A stretch of 64,000 nucleotides of DNA from Sporolactobacillus spathodeae (GTDB taxonomy: Bacteria > Bacillota > Bacilli > Bacillales > Sporolactobacillaceae), in NCBI RefSeq assembly GCF_016908935.1, contig NZ_JAFBEV010000001.1:170613-234612 (forward strand). Reading direction: 5' to 3'. The notes below the pieces were generated by a model. The model did no database searches and had not been told where the DNA came from. It worked only from the letters and a program-made list of their open reading frames with translations. Position numbers and translations under genes: made by a program. Shown here piece by piece: positions 52,325 to 61,888 of the stretch (position 1 is its first letter; the number at the start of each line of letters is the position of its first letter).

Positions 52325-54178
52325 ATGACAAAACGCAGGGAAGAATTAAGAAATATTGCGATTATTGCTCACGTCGACCATGGGAAAACAACGCTGGTCG
52401 ATAAATTGCTGATGCAGTCAGGAACTTTTCGCGACAATCAGCATATTCAAACAAGGGCTATGGATTCCAACGCGATTGAACGTGAACGTGGAATTACCAT
52501 CCTTGCCAAGAATACGAGCTTGACCTACAAGGATCATACAATAAATATTGTAGATACCCCGGGACACGCTGATTTCGGGGGCGAAGTTGAACGAATCATG
52601 AAAATGGTTGACGGTGTGCTTTTGCTCGTCGATGCCTATGAAGGCTGCATGCCGCAGACACGTTTTGTGCTGAAGCATGCCTTGGCTGCTCATCTGAAGC
52701 CGATTGTAGTTGTCAATAAAATTGACAAGCCAATGGCACGTCCGGAAGAAGTGGTCGATGAAGTTATCGACTTGTTCATTGATCTTGGCGCAGATGAGAG
52801 TCAATTGGAATTCCCAGTTGTTTACACATCGGCAGTGAATGGTGTGGCTGGAACGGATCCTGAACATGTGGATCAGGATATGCACGTTGTTCTGGATATG
52901 ATTCTTGAAAACATTCCAGCTCCGGAAGATAATCGTGAAGAAGGCCTTCAGTTCCAAGTTACAATGCTCGATTATAATGACTATGTTGGCCGTATCGGCA
53001 TTGGTCGTATTTATCGTGGCAAGATTAAGGTTGGCGATGAAGCCGCACTTGTTAAGAACGGCGGCCAAAGCGTTGAGAAATTCCGGATCACGAAGCTGTT
53101 CGGTTATCATGCGTTGAAGCGGATGGAGATTCAGGAAGCTGCTGCAGGTGATATTATCGCGATTACCGGTGTTTCCGATATTGACATCGGCGATACGATT
53201 AACACTGTTGACCAAATCGATCCGCTACCGCCATTGCATATTGATGAACCAACGCTGAAGATGACTTTCCTTCCGAATACAAGCCCGTTTGCTGGACAGG
53301 AAGGCGAATATGTCACGAGCCGTAAAATAGAAGATCGTCTGATGGCTGAAATGGAACGCGATGTAAGCTTGAAGGTTGAATCAGCATCTGATTCACATGA
53401 TTCTTGGGTTGTTTCCGGACGCGGCGAACTTCATTTGTCGATTTTAATTGAGACGATGCGCCGCGAAGGTTATGAACTCTCTGTTTCGAAGCCGAGTGTA
53501 ATTACTAAAGAAATCGATGGAAAACTTTGCGAACCGTATGAATCGGTACAAATTGATGTGCCGGAAGAATATGTCGGTTCGGTAATTGAATCGATGGGCA
53601 AGCGGAAGGCTGAACTGAAAGATATGCGCCAGGAACAGCCGGGACAAACTCGTCTGACATTCATGATTCCGTCACGTGGGTTGATCGGCTATCAGCGCCA
53701 GTTCATGACTGATACGCGCGGCTATGGCATTATGAACCATACCTTTGACCACTTTGCACCGTTTATCCGTGAAGAAATCGGCGGCCGCCGCTCAGGGGTG
53801 CTAATTTCGATGGATCAGGGACAGACAACGGCTTACTCATTGGCCGCACTTGAAGATCGTGGTGAAATGTTTGTTGGACCAGGCGTTAGTGTTTATGAAG
53901 GGATGATTGTCGGCGAACATAACCGTGAAAATGATTTAACGGTCAATGTGACACGTGCAAAACATGCTTCAAACGTTCGTTCTTCGAACAAAGACCAAAC
54001 CGTGACACTTAAGGAAGCGCGTAAAATGTCACTTGAAGATTCATTGTCCTATTTGAATGATGATGAATATTGCGAAATCACACCAAAAAGTGTACGTATG
54101 CGTAAGAAAATCCTGAATAAGGGTGATCGCGAACGTTTTGAGCGTCGCGGCAGCAAGATCCCAAAATATAACGGTTAA
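52325..54178 (+). CDS. typA: Ribosome-associated GTPase TypA/BipA
   Basis: A 617-residue translational GTPase related to EF-G that helps 50S assembly and stress adaptation. The G domain has G1 [10 protein letters not shown]2 RGITI in [13 protein letters not shown]3 DTPGH and G4 NKIDKP. Domains II, III and V follow, and the BipA-specific C-terminal domain contains [23 protein letters not shown] (about 565-590). ATG 52325 follows GAGGAGAG; the frame continues 20 codons upstream without support. The locus matches ylaG of B. subtilis. Confidence 0.96.
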   Translation: MTKRREELRNIAIIAHVDHGKTTLVDKLLMQSGTFRDNQHIQTRAMDSNAIERERGITILAKNTSLTYKDHTINIVDTPGHADFGGEVERIMKMVDGVLLLVDAYEGCMPQTRFVLKHALAAHLKPIVVVNKIDKPMARPEEVVDEVIDLFIDLGADESQLEFPVVYTSAVNGVAGTDPEHVDQDMHVVLDMILENIPAPEDNREEGLQFQVTMLDYNDYVGRIGIGRIYRGKIKVGDEAALVKNGGQSVEKFRITKLFGYHALKRMEIQEAAAGDIIAITGVSDIDIGDTINTVDQIDPLPPLHIDEPTLKMTFLPNTSPFAGQEGEYVTSRKIEDRLMAEMERDVSLKVESASDSHDSWVVSGRGELHLSILIETMRREGYELSVSKPSVITKEIDGKLCEPYESVQIDVPEEYVGSVIESMGKRKAELKDMRQEQPGQTRLTFMIPSRGLIGYQRQFMTDTRGYGIMNHTFDHFAPFIREEIGGRRSGVLISMDQGQTTAYSLAALEDRGEMFVGPGVSVYEGMIVGEHNRENDLTVNVTRAKHASNVRSSNKDQTVTLKEARKMSLEDSLSYLNDDEYCEITPKSVRMRKKILNKGDRERFERRGSKIPKYNG

Positions 54179-54252
54179 TAAGAATCTGATCCCCTTTAGT
54201 TCGCAAAACTTTTAACTATTGTGTATGTTATTTGTTTTTATAAAGGGCGAGC

Positions 54253-54287
54253 GAAGAGAACTCGGCGTTTTACGCCGAGTTCTCTTC
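54253..54287. terminator. Long perfect hairpin after typA
   Basis: GAAGAGAACTCGGCG and CGCCGAGTTCTCTTC form a perfect 15-bp stem with a TTTTA loop. No T run follows, so it may stabilise or process the typA mRNA rather than terminate it. Confidence 0.6.
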
Positions 54288-54382
54288 CGTCATAAGCAAC
54301 GTCACCAGAAGCCCGGCAATTTGAATGCCGGCGTGGTTCACAACGACTGAAGGATAATCATAAGCTACGTAAAACGAGTTGA

Positions 54383-54431
54383 AAACAAGGCCGGTGTACC
54401 GTCGATAATAGACGGTGCATCGGCCTTGTTT
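54383..54431. terminator. Bidirectional hairpin terminator between typA and ylaI
   Basis: AAACAAGGCCG pairs with CGGCCTTGTTT and, inside, ACCGTC pairs with GACGGT around GATAATA, with symmetric 4-base bulges GTGT and GCAT. It serves the converging typA and ylaI genes. Confidence 0.8.
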
Positions 54432-54467
54432 CGTTTTGTCCAGAAAATAAAGCTGGTCAGAATCGGT

Positions 54468-54674
54468 TCAATAGCGGTTAACCTTTTTCCCAGAAGGTGG
54501 GAGATGCAGGGTGAACTTTCCTGTTGCCCACCTAGCTCGAGTTCGTTCACTAATGCGTTTGTGGCAATCATCGCACATAAATGTGTGAATCGGACGGTTT
54601 CTAAGTCGTTTGGAAACCAGCGACTGATCGTCAAGCGTGCAGATCTTGCCGCATAAAATACATGGAACACGCAA
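54468..54674 (-). CDS. ylaI: YlaI-like zinc-ribbon protein (DUF2197)
   Basis: A 68-residue protein with two CxxC knuckles, CILC near residue 5 and CDDC near residue 34. Between them lies the DUF2197 signature KRLRNRPIHTFMC. It probably binds zinc; function is unknown. Start TTG 54674 is nine bases after AAGGAG. The position between typA and ylaN matches ylaI of B. subtilis. Confidence 0.87.
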   Translation of the reverse strand: MRVPCILCGKICTLDDQSLVSKRLRNRPIHTFMCDDCHKRISERTRARWATGKFTLHLPPSGKKVNRY

Positions 54675-55031
54675 AAGGCATAACTCCTTTCAAAATGGCG
54701 TTGCTTGCATAATCGGATATCCGGCTCATCGATGAAAGATGGAGCTCCATTGGTTTTAAAGTTGTTTAAAATTGAGACAGAGAGATTCGGTCAACCAAAA
54801 TTCTCGCAGGCTTTTTTTGTCAAACCTGCGTTGGACTTTCGAATAATCGTCAGTGCTTTTATTAACAGTATACCAATTTTCACCTGTTACGGCGAATACT
54901 TCTCCGTATAGCAATAAGAATACCTTCAGGGCTGTTCAACACGAGCTTTCCGTTTTGTAGAGGCTTGCTTTTTAGAATGACACAAGGTAAGATAAAAAAT
55001 AGGTGTACACGAAGTGACAGGGGGGAGCAAA
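54675..55031. other. Intergenic region between ylaI and ylaN, no gene seen
   Basis: The plus-strand open frame at 54705-54911 has no ribosome-binding site and no family resemblance. A hairpin GCAGG/CCTGC encloses a T run (about 54809-54832). Otherwise nothing is recognised. Confidence 0.4.
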
Positions 55032-55313
55032 TTGTCCGTTGAAATGACGGTTGGTAGCGGCGAGAAAGCTTATGAACTGCTGCAGGCCGATGCACAGAAA
55101 ATTGTGAAACTGATTGGGGTGCAGATGGAAAATTTGACGATGCCTCAGTGCCCGCTATATGAAGAGGTTCTGGATACACAAATGTTCGGCCTTTCCCGCG
55201 AGATTGACTTTGCTGTCCGGTTAGGTCTTGTTCGTGCGGATGAAGGCAAGGAACTACTTAGCTCTTTGGAAAGGCAAGTATCCGCCCTTCATGAAGCATC
55301 GATAAAAAAATAA
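55032..55313 (+). CDS. ylaN: YlaN / UPF0358 family protein
   Basis: A 93-residue cytoplasmic helical protein, the exact length of B. subtilis YlaN. It has the nearly invariant core [20 protein letters not shown] followed by [11 protein letters not shown]. Recent work on B. subtilis and S. aureus YlaN describes an iron-responsive partner of Fur that relieves Fur repression. TTG 55032 is the start, five bases after GGGGGGAG; GTG 55014 lies upstream in frame but within no ribosome-binding site. It precedes ftsW, as in B. subtilis. Confidence 0.95.
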   Translation: MSVEMTVGSGEKAYELLQADAQKIVKLIGVQMENLTMPQCPLYEEVLDTQMFGLSREIDFAVRLGLVRADEGKELLSSLERQVSALHEASIKK

Positions 55314-55498
55314 GGATCATACGCTCAAGACGCGTCTTTGTTAGGGTGCGGTTTGGGCTTTTTTGCGCTTTTGAAAAGCAAAAAGCAGGGCGTTAACAGG
55401 AGATATGTTTGAATAAGTAAACAGAAGAATGGTGGATTCTATATAATTTGTTTCTGCCAAGCGAATAGTGCTGTTTTTTTTTGAAGGGCCGGTCAACT

Positions 55499-56662
55499 AT
55501 GATTAAAAAAATGTTTCGTTATTACGATTATTCCTTGCTTGTTACAACGTTGCTTTTGATTGGGACTGGCCTGATTATGGTTTACAGTGCAGGTTCAGTA
55601 TGGGCGAGTATGGTGATGCGGCCACCTCATCCGACTTATTATTTCTTTATCAAACAGCTGTTTTGGTTTGCTTTGGCACTTCCATTCGGTATCTTCGGTA
55701 TGATTGTACCTTATAAAATGTATCATAAAGTTGTGAAACCGATGGTAATCGGTTCGATACTCCTGCTGGCTGTACTTTTTTTCGCAGGCAGCGTTCGAAA
55801 TAACGCGCAGTCATGGCTGTCGTTTGGCGGTTTCAACTTGCAGCCGGCGGAATTGGTGAAAGTTTCCCTGATTTTTTACCTTGCTTCTGCTTTTGCTCAT
55901 AAACAGAATCGCATGGAAAAGGTCAAAACAGTTTTTCCGCCGCTTGCCATTATTTTCTTGATTTTTATACTTGTTGCGAAACAGCCGGATCTTGGCACCG
56001 CAATGATTTTGATTGCAATTTCCGGGATTATGGTGCTTTGTTCAGGACTAACGTTGAAACATCTGTTACTATTATTTGGAGGAGGTTTGACGGGTGTTCT
56101 TGGCTATTTTGCAATGGCAATCAGTCATGTTCAGTCCGGACGGTTTACGGCCGCCTATGATCCATTCGCTGTCGCCCAATCAACAGGGCGACAACTGATA
56201 AATTCCTATATCGCGATCGCTTCCGGAGGACTATTTGGCAAAGGACTCGGTCATAGTATTGAGAAGACTGGTTTTCTTCCGGAACCGCAGACTGATTTTA
56301 TTATCGCGATCGTTGGCGAGGAACTTGGTTTAATCGGTATATTATTTATCATCTTATGCTTGGCATATCTTATTTTCAGGGGATATGTCACTGCAATCCG
56401 CTGTAAAGATGCATTTGGCAGCTTACTCGCCATTGGCATCTCGAGCATGATTGCCATTCAAACATTCGTCAACCTCGGCGCAGCGACTGGATTGATTCCT
56501 GTCACCGGTGTGACTCTTCCCTTCATCAGTTATGGGGGATCTTCTTTAATCGTTCTCGTTTTTTCAATTGGTGTACTCTTGAATATTTCTTCAATGGTTA
56601 ATATGAAGCGATCGAGCAGCAAACAGGAGGGGAATAGAGAGAATGTTGAAACATTCCATTAA
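55499..56662 (+). CDS. ftsW: SEDS-family peptidoglycan polymerase FtsW
   Basis: A 387-residue, ten-helix SEDS glycosyltransferase that polymerises septal peptidoglycan with its partner class b PBP at the divisome. Conserved features are LIMVYSAGSVWAS near the start, KQPDLGTAMIL, and near the end GVTLPFISYGGSSLIV, the SEDS signature. ATG 55499 is about 11 bases after GAAGGG; TTG 55481 is in frame upstream. The end overlaps pycA by 20 bp. Its place between ylaN and pycA marks it as FtsW rather than RodA or SpoVE. Confidence 0.94.
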   Translation: MIKKMFRYYDYSLLVTTLLLIGTGLIMVYSAGSVWASMVMRPPHPTYYFFIKQLFWFALALPFGIFGMIVPYKMYHKVVKPMVIGSILLLAVLFFAGSVRNNAQSWLSFGGFNLQPAELVKVSLIFYLASAFAHKQNRMEKVKTVFPPLAIIFLIFILVAKQPDLGTAMILIAISGIMVLCSGLTLKHLLLLFGGGLTGVLGYFAMAISHVQSGRFTAAYDPFAVAQSTGRQLINSYIAIASGGLFGKGLGHSIEKTGFLPEPQTDFIIAIVGEELGLIGILFIILCLAYLIFRGYVTAIRCKDAFGSLLAIGISSMIAIQTFVNLGAATGLIPVTGVTLPFISYGGSSLIVLVFSIGVLLNISSMVNMKRSSSKQEGNRENVETFH

Positions 56663-59600
56663 GAAACTACTGGTAGCAAACCGAGGCGAGATAGCCATTC
56701 GAATCTGCCGCGCATGTAATGAACTGGGCATCCGAACGGTTGCCATCTTTTCAAAAGAAGATATCAATTCATATCATCGTTATAAGGCGGACGAATCCTA
56801 TCTCGTTGGACGGGACAAGAAACCGATTGAAGCCTATCTTGATATTGAAGGAATTATTGAAATCGCCAAAGAGCATCAAGTGGACGCCATTCATCCAGGT
56901 TACGGTTTTCTCTCAGAAAACGCTGAATTTGCCCGCCGCTGTGCTGAGGAGGGGCTTACCTTTGTTGGTCCGCGTGCCGAACATCTGGAAACGTTCGGCG
57001 ATAAATCAGCGGCAAGAGCTGCTGCTGTTGCCGCTGGAATTCCTGTAATTCCGGGTTCAGGAGACGCCGTTTCGTCGATTGATGAAGTTCGTGAATTTGG
57101 CAGGACACATGGCTATCCAATTATTATCAAGGCGGTGCTTGGCGGCGGCGGTCGTGGGATGCGCATTGTCCGTAGCGAGAAAAGCCTGGATGAGGCTTTT
57201 GCGCGCGCCCGCTCAGAAGCCAAACAGACATTTGGCCAGGAAGATGTTTATGTTGAAAAATATTTAGATCATCCGCGACATATTGAAGTGCAAATTATCG
57301 CCGATCAATCCGGTGAAACTGTTCATCTCTATGAGCGCGATTGCTCCGTACAGCGGCGCCATCAGAAAGTTGTCGAAGTCGCACCTAGTCGTAGACTTGG
57401 CGAAAAACTGCGCCACGAGATTTGCGATGCCGCTGTTAAATTGATGGAAAGCGTTCATTATTTGAATGCTGGAACGGTTGAATTCCTCGTTGTGCCATCC
57501 GGGCAATTTTATTTTATTGAAGTTAATCCTCGTGTCCAAGTGGAGCACACGATTACAGAATTGGTGACTGGTGTGGATATTGTTCAGTCGCAGATTTTGA
57601 TTGCTGAAGGCTATGGTCTGCACGAGGATCCGGTATTGATTCCGGAACAGAAGGCGATTCACACAAATGGCTATGCAATTCAGTGCCGGGTGACGACTGA
57701 AGATCCAAGCAATAATTTTATGCCGGATACAGGGAAAATTGTTGCTTATCGAAGCGGCGGCGGTTTCGGAGTGCGCCTTGATGCTGGCAGTGCTTATACA
57801 GGTTCTGTCATTACCCCATACTATGATTCGTTGCTCGTTAAATTATCGACATACGCGCAGACCTTTAAGGGTGCTTCCGCAAAAATGCTGCGAAATCTTA
57901 AGGAATTCCGAATCCGCGGGATTAAAACCAATATTCCTTTTCTTGTCAATGTCGTGCAGCATCCGGAATTTCTTGAAGGTAATGTGTCCACGACCTTTAT
58001 CGATACGACACCGGAACTTTTTTCATTTGAAAAGAGCCTCGACCGTGGAACAAAAATGCTGACTTATATCGGCAATATTACGATAAACGGCTACCCGGGC
58101 ATCGAGAAGATGAAGAAGCCTATCTTTGATACGCCACCGGTTCCTGATCTGAAATTGTCCGAGCCTTTCCCACGTGGAACGAAGCAGCTACTTGATGAAA
58201 AGGGAGCAAAAGGCGTCGCTGATTGGGTTAAAGCGCAACCCAAAGTTCTGCTCACAGATACGACATTCCGTGATGCGCATCAAAGCCTTTTGGCAACACG
58301 GATGCGAACGAAGAATCTCGTTGAAATTGCTGAACAGACAGCACATCTACTTCCTAATCTTTTTTCTGAAGAAGCGTGGGGCGGTGCCACATTTGATACA
58401 GCCTACCGTTTCCTTCGCGAAGATCCATGGGCAAGACTACGCCGGATCCGCAAACGTATGCCGAATATTTTGTTGCAGATGTTGCTCCGTGGTTCCAACG
58501 CAGTCGGCTATAAGAACTATCCGGATAATCTAATTCGGGCTTTTGTTCAGCAAGCCGCGAAGGAAGGCGTCGATGTCTTTCGAGTTTTTGACAGCTTGAA
58601 TTGGCTAGAGGGCATGCGTGTTTCCCTGGATGCGGTCATTGAAAGCGGAAAGATTGCGGAAGGAACGATGTGCTATACCGGCGATATTCTGGATGGTCAG
58701 CGGACAAAATACAATCTTGATTATTATAAAAAGTTAGCCAAGGATCTAGAAAACGCCGGTGCACATATTCTTGGTATTAAGGATATGGCCGGGCTCTTGA
58801 AACCGGAAGCCGCCTATCAACTTGTTTCCGAATTGAAAGACACAGTTTCTATTCCTGTTCATTTGCACACACATGACACGAGTGGCAATGGTATTTACAC
58901 CTATTTAAAAGCAATCGATGCAGGCGTGGATATTGTTGACGTTGCAGTTGAAGCGCTTGCTGGGATGACATCACAACCAAGTGCTAATTCGTTGTATTAC
59001 GCATTGGGTGCGAATAAACGGCAGCCGGATATTTCTATCGACGGGTTGGAATCGCTCAGCCACTATTGGGAAAAAGTGCGGAAATTCTATTTCCCATTTG
59101 AAAGCGGCATGAAGACGTCGAACGCAGAAATTTATAAACTGGAAATGCCTGGTGGTCAATATAGCAATCTGCGTCAGCAAGCCATTGCTGTCGGACTCGG
59201 TGATCGTTTTGAAGAAGTTAAAAGTATGTACCGTCGTGTCAATTTGATGTTCGGCGATATTGTTAAGGTAACCCCGTCATCAAAAGTTGTCGGCGATATG
59301 ACGCTTTATATGGTACAAAATGATTTAAGCGAAGACGACATTTACGAAAAAGGCGCATCTCTTGATTTTCCGGATTCGGTCATTAACTTCTTTATGGGAG
59401 AACTCGGCCAGCCCTACCAAGGTTTTCCGAAAGAATTGCAGAGCATTATTCTGAAAGGTAAAAAGCCACTGACGGATCGTCCGGGCAAACATCTGGAGCC
59501 AGTTAATTTCGTAGAAATTCGTTCGATGCTTGAAGAAAAATTTGATCGCAAATTCGCTGACGATGAAGTCATCTCTTATGCACTCTATCCGAAGGTTTAC

Positions 59601-60086
59601 ACGGATTATTTGCATTTCTGCGAACAGTATGGGAATATCAGTGTCCTCGGCACACCGACTTTCTTCTACGGTCTGCGTCTTGGGGAAGAGGTAGCTGTCA
59701 ATATTGAAGAAGGTAAAACCCTTGTTGTTAAACTGATTTCGATCGGCCATGCGGGTAAAGACGGCATGCGCACAGCGTACTTTGAACTAAATGGTCAGCC
59801 TCGCGAAGTGATGATCAAGGATGTGAGTGTCCAGTCCTCGGAGACGTTGCATGCTAAGGCTGATAAAGATAATCCACACCATATCGGCGCATCAATGCCG
59901 GGTACAGTGATTAAAATACTCGTTACCTCAGGTGAACGAGTTAAAAAAGGCGACCATTTGATGGTCACTGAAGCTATGAAGATGGAAACAACTGTCCAAG
60001 CTGCAAGTGACGGTGTCGTAAAGAAGATCTATGTCAGTGAAAATGATGTGATTGAAACCGGAGATTTGATGATTGAATTACAGTAA
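56643..60086 (+). CDS. pycA: Pyruvate carboxylase
   Basis: A biotin enzyme making oxaloacetate from pyruvate and bicarbonate to refill the TCA cycle. The 1147-residue chain has an N-terminal biotin carboxylase domain (ATP-grasp GGGGRGMRIV near 165; EVNPRVQVEHTITE near 290). The carboxyltransferase domain (DTTFRDAHQSLLATRM near 540; metal and carboxylated Lys in GIKDMAGLL) and an allosteric linker follow. The C-terminal biotin domain has the modified Lys1113 in TEAMKMETT. GAGGGGAATAGAGAG precedes ATG 56643, which overlaps ftsW. It ends at a terminator. Confidence 0.97.
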   Translation: MLKHSIKKLLVANRGEIAIRICRACNELGIRTVAIFSKEDINSYHRYKADESYLVGRDKKPIEAYLDIEGIIEIAKEHQVDAIHPGYGFLSENAEFARRCAEEGLTFVGPRAEHLETFGDKSAARAAAVAAGIPVIPGSGDAVSSIDEVREFGRTHGYPIIIKAVLGGGGRGMRIVRSEKSLDEAFARARSEAKQTFGQEDVYVEKYLDHPRHIEVQIIADQSGETVHLYERDCSVQRRHQKVVEVAPSRRLGEKLRHEICDAAVKLMESVHYLNAGTVEFLVVPSGQFYFIEVNPRVQVEHTITELVTGVDIVQSQILIAEGYGLHEDPVLIPEQKAIHTNGYAIQCRVTTEDPSNNFMPDTGKIVAYRSGGGFGVRLDAGSAYTGSVITPYYDSLLVKLSTYAQTFKGASAKMLRNLKEFRIRGIKTNIPFLVNVVQHPEFLEGNVSTTFIDTTPELFSFEKSLDRGTKMLTYIGNITINGYPGIEKMKKPIFDTPPVPDLKLSEPFPRGTKQLLDEKGAKGVADWVKAQPKVLLTDTTFRDAHQSLLATRMRTKNLVEIAEQTAHLLPNLFSEEAWGGATFDTAYRFLREDPWARLRRIRKRMPNILLQMLLRGSNAVGYKNYPDNLIRAFVQQAAKEGVDVFRVFDSLNWLEGMRVSLDAVIESGKIAEGTMCYTGDILDGQRTKYNLDYYKKLAKDLENAGAHILGIKDMAGLLKPEAAYQLVSELKDTVSIPVHLHTHDTSGNGIYTYLKAIDAGVDIVDVAVEALAGMTSQPSANSLYYALGANKRQPDISIDGLESLSHYWEKVRKFYFPFESGMKTSNAEIYKLEMPGGQYSNLRQQAIAVGLGDRFEEVKSMYRRVNLMFGDIVKVTPSSKVVGDMTLYMVQNDLSEDDIYEKGASLDFPDSVINFFMGELGQPYQGFPKELQSIILKGKKPLTDRPGKHLEPVNFVEIRSMLEEKFDRKFADDEVISYALYPKVYTDYLHFCEQYGNISVLGTPTFFYGLRLGEEVAVNIEEGKTLVVKLISIGHAGKDGMRTAYFELNGQPREVMIKDVSVQSSETLHAKADKDNPHHIGASMPGTVIKILVTSGERVKKGDHLMVTEAMKMETTVQAASDGVVKKIYVSENDVIETGDLMIELQ

Positions 60087-60149
60087 ATTCTGGAATATGT
60101 GTTTCTAAGCACTTCAAGGCTTAAACAACAAAACTTTATAAACATGAAT

Positions 60150-60194
60150 AACCCCCTGAAGCTGGATAACGAGAAGCTAGCTTCAAGGGGTTTT
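60150..60194 (+). terminator. Terminator after pycA
   Basis: AACCCCCTGAAGCT pairs with AGCTAGCTTCAAGGGGTT with a small bulge, followed by TTATG; GGATAACGAG forms the loop. Confidence 0.8.
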
Positions 60195-60199
60195 ATGAT

Positions 60200-60350
60200 A
60201 TTGTGTAAAAAAAGCAGTGTAGGTGCGCTGGCCTTTACGGGAAATACGTGCTTAACGGAATTTGCAGATTTTTGCCTGTTCGAGAAGGCTTTCGGTGCGC
60301 TCCGGGGGCAAGCGAGCGACCGGAGCCTATTTAATGCAAAATAAGGAATG
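60200..60350 (+). repeat. Dispersed intergenic repeat, copy J
   Basis: It contains AAAAAAAGCAGTGTAGG, TGCGCTGGCCTTTACGGG, TTGCAGATTTTTGCC, GTTCGAGAAGGCTTTCGG and CCGGGGGCAAGCGAGCGACC. No clear terminal hairpin. It lies between pycA and the convergent ctaA. Confidence 0.75.
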
Positions 60351-60456
60351 TACGTTTTATCGCCCAGTTTTACTTATACTCAATAGTCAAGGATTTAGGG
60401 ATACGTAAACAAATCAGGTTTGCTGCGAAAATAAGAGAACCAATCAATCGAAAAAA

Positions 60457-60493
60457 GGATGTCTCAAATTCGAAATCATTTGAGACATCCTCC
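60457..60493 (-). terminator. Terminator of ctaA
   Basis: AGGATGTCTCAAA and TTTGAGACATCCT form a perfect 13-bp stem. On the minus strand it is followed by TTTTTTCG. Confidence 0.88.
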
Positions 60494-60525
60494 AACCAGC
60501 GAATCGAATGAAAGAGACAAGAAGC

Positions 60526-61437
60526 TTAACGCGCTTCCTTCCATCTGAGACCAATCATTAACAAAATCATTAATAGCCCAAAGAAAACAGTCACAAAGAG
60601 GGAATGCAATAGCAAGGTATACAAAGCCATTTTTGTTTCCAACACCAGAACCCCAGAGAATGCCTGAAATAGAAGAAACAATAAGGCAAGAAAAAGAAGG
60701 ATACTCAAACTGGGTATCTTTTTATATTTGTTGAAGCAGACCACCAGCGTCGCAACCACCCATAGAATAAGAATCAGCGCGGCGACCCGGTGCACGTATT
60801 GGAAGCCGGCACGGCTGATTAACTCTGCTGGAAACAGATGACCATTAACTAGTGGAAAATCGGTGGCTGCCAGACTTGAATCTGTATGGCGCACAAATGC
60901 TCCGGTATACATAACAAGATACGTATAAATACTTAGAGTGATGAAGTTCCAGGACATCCCTCGCTTAATCCCCGGAACAAGTCGCATGCAATGCGGATGG
61001 GTTTCCTCAATCACGATAACCGCAATCAGCAGGTTGTTTGTAAAAGAAAGGAGCGAGACGCCAAAATGAAGCGCGAGGACAAATGAAGAATTTCCCCAAA
61101 CGACTGCGCTCATGCCAAGAAATGCCTGAAGAAAAATTAGAAAGACGGATGCAGCGGCGAGAAAACGTGCTTCTTTCACCTGCTTTAACCGCGACCAAAT
61201 CCAGACAGCTAAAATAATTACCAGAATCGAGGTAAAACCGACGACCATCCGGTGACTGAATTCAATCCAGGTTTGATTGGATGTTGCAGTCGGTATAACC
61301 TGCCCATTACAAAGTGGCCAGTTATGGCCACAGCCATAGGCGGAGCCGGTATTCGTGACAAGCGATCCCATCAGGACAACAATTAATATGGTAAACGCAG
61401 TTAACACGGCAAGAATCCGCAACAGACGGTCAAACAT
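60526..61437 (-). CDS. ctaA: Heme A synthase (COX15/CtaA family)
   Basis: It oxidises the C8 methyl of heme O to give heme A for aa3-type terminal oxidases. The 303-residue protein has eight membrane helices in two homologous halves. All four heme-ligand His are visible: FSHRMVVG, LALHFGVS, QYVHRVAA and LLLHSLFV. The first-half Cys pair is present in CGHNWPLC, but the corresponding second-half pair is absent (SSLAATDFPLVNG). ATG 61437 has a weak site; ATG 61449 is four codons upstream. It is divergent from ctaB, as in B. subtilis. Confidence 0.92.
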   Translation of the reverse strand: MFDRLLRILAVLTAFTILIVVLMGSLVTNTGSAYGCGHNWPLCNGQVIPTATSNQTWIEFSHRMVVGFTSILVIILAVWIWSRLKQVKEARFLAAASVFLIFLQAFLGMSAVVWGNSSFVLALHFGVSLLSFTNNLLIAVIVIEETHPHCMRLVPGIKRGMSWNFITLSIYTYLVMYTGAFVRHTDSSLAATDFPLVNGHLFPAELISRAGFQYVHRVAALILILWVVATLVVCFNKYKKIPSLSILLFLALLFLLFQAFSGVLVLETKMALYTLLLHSLFVTVFFGLLMILLMIGLRWKEAR

Positions 61438-61888
61438 ATGTATCACCATGCTTTCAATAAATTCATAAAGTTCTCCGGAAATGTCTCAAGTGCTTTCCAT
61501 TCTTCATTCTAACAGATTTTTAGCGTAGAAACTGTTTCAGGCGACTCTCTTTTTGTATGAGTTTCTCCCTATTCCTTGAAAAATAGGATTTGTGTCACAT
61601 GTAAACGAAAACAAAGCTATCGATTTGTGATGCAAATCATTGTGCGAAACATGAGACAAAAAAATGCAGTTCATATATAATTAATATGGAACAATGATAA
61701 ATTTCTCATATTAAAAATTTGATCTGTTTTTCTGCTCATGGTTTTATTCATACGTTGTTTTGGTCTTGCTTTAAGAATAAGCTTGCATTCAGCATATGAG
61801 CCATTGTAGGAATCTTGAATGAATCGATAGATTATGAGAAGAGAGAGCAGAACAAGAAGCAATATCTTGCTTTTTTAAGGAGGTCTAA
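61438..61888. other. Divergent control region between ctaA and ctaB
   Basis: About 450 bases without a gene. A perfect inverted repeat GATTTG-N5-CAAATC lies at about 61622-61638 within TTTGTGATG...ATTGTGCG, which resembles tandem ResD-type TTTGTGA half-sites. In B. subtilis ResD activates ctaA. TATATAATT near 61674-61682 could be a -10. Confidence 0.4.

Noticed and set aside
52418..53215. 265-codon minus-strand open frame opposite typA
   Set aside because: It is antisense to the conserved GTPase domain and has no start signal or family match.
54705..54911. 68-codon plus-strand open frame between ylaI and ylaN
   Set aside because: No ribosome-binding site, no similarity, and the region is not a gene in the syntenic B. 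subtilis locus.
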